Shown one piece after another: positions 59,046 through 64,000 of a stretch of DNA of 64,000 nucleotides. The position numbers were made by a program, and so were the translations under genes. The notes below the pieces were generated by a model. That model was not told where the DNA came from. It did no database searches and saw nothing but the letters and a program-made list of their open reading frames with translations. This DNA is from Rhipicephalus microplus (taxonomy: Eukaryota > Arthropoda > Arachnida > Ixodida > Ixodidae): positions 81,052,987 through 81,116,986 of the forward strand of contig NC_134707.1 of the NCBI RefSeq assembly GCF_043290135.1, given 5' to 3'. The stretch's first letter is position 1. Every line of letters begins with the position of its first letter.

Positions 59046-59658
59046 TGAAATTTTTATTAGTTTTCATATTTAGTCATGAGGTTAATTGTATACTCAATGC
59101 TGGCGACTGCCTGGCTCGAAAACATTTGTTTACTGGAGTTGTGTGTAGACAACAGTCCTAAAGGAAAGACTCCTACGTGCGACTGTGTTCCCCAGTGGCG
59201 CAATTAGTTAGCACACGGTACTTATACGACAGTTCTCGTGAGCTATGCCGGGGTTGTGAGATCGAGCCTCACCTATGGAATCAAATTTTTATTAGATTTC
59301 ATATTTAGTCATGAGGTTAATTGTATACTAAATGCTGACGACTGCCTGACTCGAAAACATTTGTTTACTGGAGGTGTGTGTAGAGAACAGTCCTAAAGGA
59401 AACACTCTTACGTGCAACCATGTTCCCCAGTGGCGCAATTGGTTAACGCACGGTACTTATACGACAGTTCTCGTGAGCTATGCCGGGGTTTTGAGTTCAA
59501 GCATCACCTGGGGAATGAAATTTTTATTAGTTTTCATATTTAGCCATGAGGTTAATTGTATACTCAATGCTGTCGACAGCTTGGCCCGAAAACATTTGTT
59601 TACTGGAGTTGTGTGTAGACAACAGTCCTAAAGGAAACACTCTTATGTGCAACCGTGT

Positions 59659-59750
59659 TCCCCAGTGGCGCAATTGGTTAGCGCACGGTACTTATACGAC
59701 AGTTCTCGTGAGCTATGCCGGGGTTGTGAGTTCGAGCCTCCCCTGGGGAA
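59659..59750 (+). tRNA. tRNA-Ile(UAU), one T-stem mismatch
   Basis: The T stem 3' side reads CTCCC, losing one pair; the rest is consensus. Confidence 0.65.
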
Positions 59751-60128
59751 TGAAATTTTTATTAGTTTTCATATTTAGTCATGAGGTTAATTGTATACTC
59801 AATGCTGGCGACAGCCTGGCCTGAAAACATTTGTTTACTGGAGTTGTGTGTAGACAACAGTCCTAAAGGAAACACTCTTACGTGCAACCGTGTTCCCCAG
59901 TGGCGCAATTGGTTAGCGCACGGTACCTATATGACAGTTCTCGTGAGCTATGCCGGGATTGTGAGTTCGAGCCTCACCTCGGGAATGAAATTCTTATTAG
60001 TTTCCATTATCAGTCATGAGGTTAATTGTATACTCACTGCTGGCGACTGCCTTGCTCGAAAACATTTGCTTACTGGAGGTGTGTGTAGACAACAGTCCTA
60101 AAGGAAACACTCTTACGTTCAACCGTGT

Positions 60129-60220
60129 TCCCCAGTGGCGCAATTGGTTAGCGCACGGTACTTATACGACAGTTCTTGTGAGCTTTGCCGGGGTTGTGAG
60201 TTCGAGCCTCACCTGGGGAA
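60129..60220 (+). tRNA. tRNA-Ile(UAU), A38 to T variant
   Basis: Duplicate of 48861, 11268 bp away. Confidence 0.65.
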
Positions 60221-60598
60221 TGAAATTTTTATTCGTTTTCATTATTAGTCATGAGGTTAATTGTATACTCAATGCTGGCGACTGCCTAGCTCGAAAACAT
60301 TTGTTTACTGGAGCTGTGTGTAGGCAACAGTCCTAAAGAAAAGACTCCTACGTTCGACCGTGTTCCCCAGTGGCGCAATTGGCTTGCGCACGGTACTTAT
60401 ACGACAGTTCTCGTCAGCTATGCCGGGGTTGTGAGTTCGAGACTCACCTGTGGAATGAAATTTTTATTAGTTTTCATATTTAGTCATGAGGTTAATTGTA
60501 TACTCACTGCTGGCGACTGCCTTGCTCGAAAACATTTGCTTACTGGAGGTGTGTGTAGGCAACAGTCCTAAAGGAAACACTCTTACGTGCAACCGTGT

Positions 60599-60690
60599 TC
60601 CCCAGTGGCGCAATTGGTTAGCGCACGGTACTTATACGACCGTTCTCGTGAGCTATGCCGGGGTTGTGAGTTCGAGCCTCACCTGGGGAA
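60599..60690 (+). tRNA. tRNA-Ile(UAU), intact copy
   Basis: Duplicate of 49331; exons are consensus. Confidence 0.88.
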
Positions 60691-62240
60691 TGAAATTTTT
60701 ATTCGTTTTCATTATTAGTCATGAGGTAATTGTATACTCAATGCTGGCGACTGCCTAGCTCGAAAACATTTGTTTACTGGAGTTGTGTGTAGGCAACAGT
60801 CCTAAAGAAAAGACTCCTACGTGCGACCGTGTTCCCCAGTGGCGCAATTGGTTAGCGCAGGGTACTTATACGACAGTTCTCGTCAGCTATGGCGGGGTTG
60901 TGAGTTCGAGACTCACCTGTGGAATGAAATTTTTATTAGTTTTCATATTTAGTCATGAGGTTATTTGTATACTCAATGCTGGAGACTGCCTGGCTCGAAA
61001 ACATTTGTTTACTGGAGTTGTGTGAAGACAACAGTCCTAAAGAAAAGACTCCTACGTCCGACCGTGTTCCCCAGTGGCGCAATTAGTTAGTGCACGGTAC
61101 TTATACGACAGTTCTCGTGAGCTATGCCGGGTTTGTGAGTTTGAGCCTCACCTGGGAAGTGAAATTTTTATTAGTTTTCATATTGAGCCATGAGGTTAAT
61201 TGTATACTCAATGCTGGCGACTGCCTAGCTCGAAAACTATTGTTTACTGGAGTTGTGTGGAGACAACAGTCCTAAAGAAAAGACTCCTACGTGAGACCGT
61301 GTTCCCCAGTGGCGCAATCGGTTAGCGCACGGTACTTATACAACCGTTCTCGTCAGCTATGCCGGGGTTGTGAGTTCGAGACTCACTTGTGGAATGAAAA
61401 TTTTATTAGGTTTCATATTTAGTCATGAGGTTAATTGTATACTGAATGCTGGCGACTGCCTGGCTCGAAAACATTTGTTTACTGGAGTCTTGCGCAGACA
61501 ACAGTCCTCAAGGAAAGACTCCTATGTGCAACCGTGTTCCCCAGTGGCGCAATTGGTTAGCGCACCATACTTATACGACAGTTCTCGTGAGCTATGCCGG
61601 GGTTGTGAGTTTGAGCCTCACCTGGGGAGTGAAATTTTTATTAGTTTTCATATTTAGCCATGAGGTTAATTGTATACTCAATGCTGGCGACTGCCTAGCT
61701 CAAAAACTATTGTTTACTGGAGTTGTGTGGAGACAACAGTCCTAAAGAAAAGACTCCTACGTGCGACCGTGTTCCCCAGTGGCGCAATCGGTTAGCGCAC
61801 GGTACCTATACAACAGTTCTCGTCAGCTATGCGGGGTTGTGAGTTCGAGACTCACCTGGGGAATGAAATTTTTATTAGTTTTCATATTTAGTCATGAGGT
61901 TAATTGTATACTCAATGCTGGCGACTGCCTGGCTCGAAAACATTTGTTTACTGGAGGTGTGTGTAGACAACAGTCCTAAAGGAAACACTCTTACGTGCAA
62001 CCGTGTTCCCCAGTGGCGCAATTGGTTAGCGCACGGTACTTATACGACAGTTCTCGTGAGCTATGCAACATTGTGAGTTCGAGCCTCACCTGGGGAATGA
62101 AAATTTTATTGGTTTTCATATTTAGTCATGAGGTTAATTGTATACTCAATGCTGGCGACTGCCTGGCTCGAAAACATTTGTTTACTGGAGGTGTGTGTAG
62201 AGAACAGTCCTAAAGGAAACACTCTTACGTGCAACCGTGT

Positions 62241-62332
62241 TCCCCAGTGGCGCAATTGGTTAGCGCACGGTACTTATACGACAGTTCTCGTGAGCTATGC
62301 CGGGGTTGTGAGTTCGAGCCTCACCTGGGAAA
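62241..62332 (+). tRNA. tRNA-Ile(UAU), one acceptor mismatch
   Basis: The 3' acceptor reads CTGGGAA, so C2 faces A71; everything else is consensus. Confidence 0.65.
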
Positions 62333-62709
62333 TGAAATTTTTATTAGTTTTCATTATTAGTCATGAGGTTAATTGTATACTCAATGCTGGTGACTGCCTG
62401 GCTCGAAACATTTGTTTACTGGAGTTGTGTGTACACAACAGTCCTGAAGGAAAGACTCCTACGTGCGACCTTGTTCCCCAGTGGCGTAATTGGTTAGCGC
62501 ACGGTACTTATGCGACAGTTCTCGTGAGCTATGCGGGGGTTGAGAGTTCGAGCCTCACCTGGGGAATGACATTTTTATCAGTTTCCCTATTAAGTCATGC
62601 GTTTAATTGTATACTCAATGCTGGTGACTGCCTAGCCTGAAAACATTTGTTTACTGGAGTTGTGTGTACACAACAGTCCTAAAGGAAAGACTCCTACGTG
62701 CGACCGTCT

Positions 62710-62801
62710 TCCCCAGTGGCACAATTGGTTAGCGCACGGTACTTATACGACAGTTCTCGTGAGCTATGCCGGGGTTGTGAGTTCGAGCCTCACCTGGGGA
62801 A
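62710..62801 (+). tRNA. tRNA-Ile(UAU), one D-stem mismatch
   Basis: The D stem reads GCAC against GCGC, and the A box is changed to tggcacaattgg; the rest is consensus. Confidence 0.62.
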
Positions 62802-63881
62802 TGAAATTTTTATTAGTTTTCATATTTAGTCGTGAGGTTCATTGTATACTGAATGCTGGCGACTGCCTGGCTCGAAAACGTTTGTTTACTGGAGTTTTGC
62901 GCAGACAACAGTCCTAAAGGAAAGACTCCTACGTGTGACCGTGTCCCCAGTGGCGCAATCGGTTAGCGCACGGTACCTTTACGTAAGTTCTCGTGAGCTA
63001 TGCCGGGGTTGTGAGTTTGAGCCTCACCTGGGGAATGGAATTTTCATTAGTTTTCATATTTAGGCTTGAGGTTATTGTATACTCAATGCTGGCGACTGCC
63101 TGGTTCGGAAACATTTGTTTACTGGAGTTGTGTGGAGACAACAGTCGTAAAGGAAACCCTCTTACGTGCAAACGTGTTCCCCAGTGGCGCAATTGGTTAG
63201 CGCACGGTACTTATACGACAGTTCTCGTCAGCTATGCCGAGGTTGTGAGTTCGAGACTCGCCTGTGGAATGAAATTTTTATTAGTTTTCATATTTAGTCA
63301 TGAGGTTAATTGTATACTCAATGCTGGCGACTGCCTGGCTCGAAAAAATGTGTTTACTGAAGTTTTGCGCAGACAACAGTCCTAAAGGAAAGACTCCTAC
63401 GTGCGACCGTGTTCCGCAGTGGCGCAATTGGTTAGCGCACGGTACTTACACGACAGTTCTTGTGAGCTATGCCGAGGTTGTGAGTTCGAGACTTGCCAGT
63501 GGAATGAAATTTTTATTAGTTTTCATATTTAGTCATGAGGTTAATTGTATACTCAATGCTGGCGACTGCCTGGCTCGAAAAAATTTGTTTACTGGAGTTT
63601 TGCGCAGGTAACAGTCCTAAAGGAAAGACTCCTACGTGCGACCGTGTTCCGCAGTGGCGCAATTGGTTAGCGCACGGTACTTACACGACGGTTCTTGTGA
63701 GCTATGCCGGGGTAGTGAGTTTGAGCCTCGCCTGGGGAGTGAAATTTTTATTAGTTTTCATATTTAGCCATGAGGTAATTGTATACTCAATGCTGGCAAC
63801 TGCCTAGCCTGAAAACATTTGTTTACTGGAGTTGTGTGTAGACAACAGTCCTAAAGGAAACACTTTTACAAGCAACCGTGT

Positions 63882-63973
63882 TCCCCAGTGGCGCAATTGG
63901 TTAGCGCACGGTACTTATACGACAGTTCTCGTGAGCTATGCCGGGGTTGTGAGTTCGAGCCTCACCTGGGGAA
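63882..63973 (+). tRNA. tRNA-Ile(UAU), intact copy
   Basis: Consensus throughout; last complete gene before the window end. Confidence 0.9.
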
Positions 63974-64000
63974 TGAAGTTTTTATTAGTTTTCATATTTT

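Larger units (their letters stand above)
40404..63739 (+). pseudogene. Decayed tRNA-Ile copies of the array, by defect
   Basis: Starts of defective 91-93-nt copies. Acceptor 3' CTGTGGA or similar mismatch: 44398, 44633, 45808, 47216, 47451, 48626, 49096, 49565, 50035, 53791, 57546, 58250, 60364, 60833, 61303, 63178. TCCGCAG with anticodon UAC: 44164, 46513, 46982, 57781, 58485, 63413, 63648. G33: 43929, 46278, 46747, 52381, 56137, 58015. C33: 50505, 54261, 57311, 59894, 61773, 62944. Stem CCATA: 42989, 50270, 51442, 54026, 55198, 61538. One-base loss at TTCGCAG: 51207, 52146, 54963, 55902. Loop loss ATGCAACATT: 50739, 54495, 62007. T-arm insertion: 52615, 56371. Other D, T or acceptor damage: 40404, 40874, 41344, 42049, 42519, 42754, 45338, 45573, 48156, 49800, 50973, 51912, 52851, 53086, 53321, 53556, 54729, 55668, 56607, 56842, 57077, 59189, 59424, 61068, 62475. 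Confidence 0.85.
40177..64000 (+). repeat. Tandem array of ~235-bp units, each with a tRNA-Ile(UAU) gene
   Basis: There are 102 head-to-tail units, and the array runs off the window. Each unit is a 92-nt tRNA gene plus a ~143-bp spacer. Consensus tRNA: acceptor TCCCCAG/CTGGGGA with A73, D arm GCGC/GCGC (A box tggcgcaattgg), anticodon stem CGGTA/TGCCG, loop CUUAUA + A38 giving anticodon UAU, an 18-nt intron cgacagttctcgtgagct between 37 and 38, and T arm GTGAG-TTCGAGC-CTCAC (B box). A T5 run follows 5 nt after A73 in most units, as a Pol III terminator. The intron position and sequence resemble animal tRNA-Ile(UAU) genes. Unit starts are 235 bp apart with few exceptions (234 at 46513-46747 and wherever a tRNA has lost a base). 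The spacer is conserved as well, so whole units are homogenised together. Confidence 0.97.

Noticed and set aside
40285..63807. Dozens of near-identical ~106-codon plus-strand ORFs (start MRLIVYSM, end CRQQS)
   Set aside because: They cross the tRNA gene and spacer, the 235-bp period is not a multiple of three, and their reading frame changes with each unit. They are by-products of the repeat, not a protein family.
40177..64000. CRISPR-like array
   Set aside because: The repeated unit is 235 bp and wholly conserved, with no variable spacers; tRNA features explain it.

Overview
The window looks like nuclear DNA of a hard tick (Ixodidae). This rests on five copies or remnants of a tRNA-derived SINE that I recognise as the tick Ruka family, on a single-exon M13 (neprilysin-family) gene of the type that is expanded in ticks, and on I-like, RTE-like, CR1/L2-like and Ty3/gypsy-like retroelements. 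No prokaryotic gene organisation is present. The only ORF I accept as a probable host protein gene is an M13-like gene at 7518-9545. It has lost its zinc-binding HExxH motif and so probably encodes a membrane pseudo-peptidase.

Layout. 1-7517: intergenic DNA with a decayed SINE, a block of degenerate ~150-bp repeats, a TAGA microsatellite and a Penelope-like remnant. 7518-9545: the M13 gene. ~10.87-34.49 kb: a deep nest of transposons. An old CR1/L2-like LINE (10.87-13.98, 17.5-18.1, 34.23-34.49 kb) carries one truncated SINE, a minus-strand I-like LINE (~14.06-17.49 kb, itself hit by a SINE) and a second I-like LINE (18101-34230, 14-bp target duplication). That second LINE is split in its RNase H domain by a minus-strand gypsy-type LTR element (22830-33116, 4-bp target duplication). 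The gypsy element is in turn split at the 3' end of pol by an RTE-like LINE (24193-27416, 10-bp target duplication). In the gypsy element the integrase lies upstream of the reverse transcriptase.

34.86-64.0 kb is the most unusual part. From 40177 to the window end there are about 102 head-to-tail ~235-bp units. Each holds a 92-nt tRNA-Ile(UAU) gene with an 18-nt intron after position 37, internal A and B boxes, and a T5 terminator just downstream. Eleven copies look fully intact; most others have decayed. Blocks of units are duplicated in register (12-mers, 16-mers). The left edge of the array has been invaded by a Tx1/L1-like LINE. A 4-kb defective copy (34993-39026) sits inside a tRNA-Ile unit with a 12-bp target duplication, and the 3' end of a second copy (~39430-40176) joins a tRNA-Ile gene at the same nucleotide. 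A Ruka-type SINE has also inserted into the T arm of the intervening tRNA copy.

The best candidate for an undescribed system is this pair: a >100-copy tRNA-Ile(UAU) tandem array and a LINE that appears to target one fixed position in that gene. The ~106-aa ORFs that recur through the array are by-products of the repeat and are not annotated as genes.
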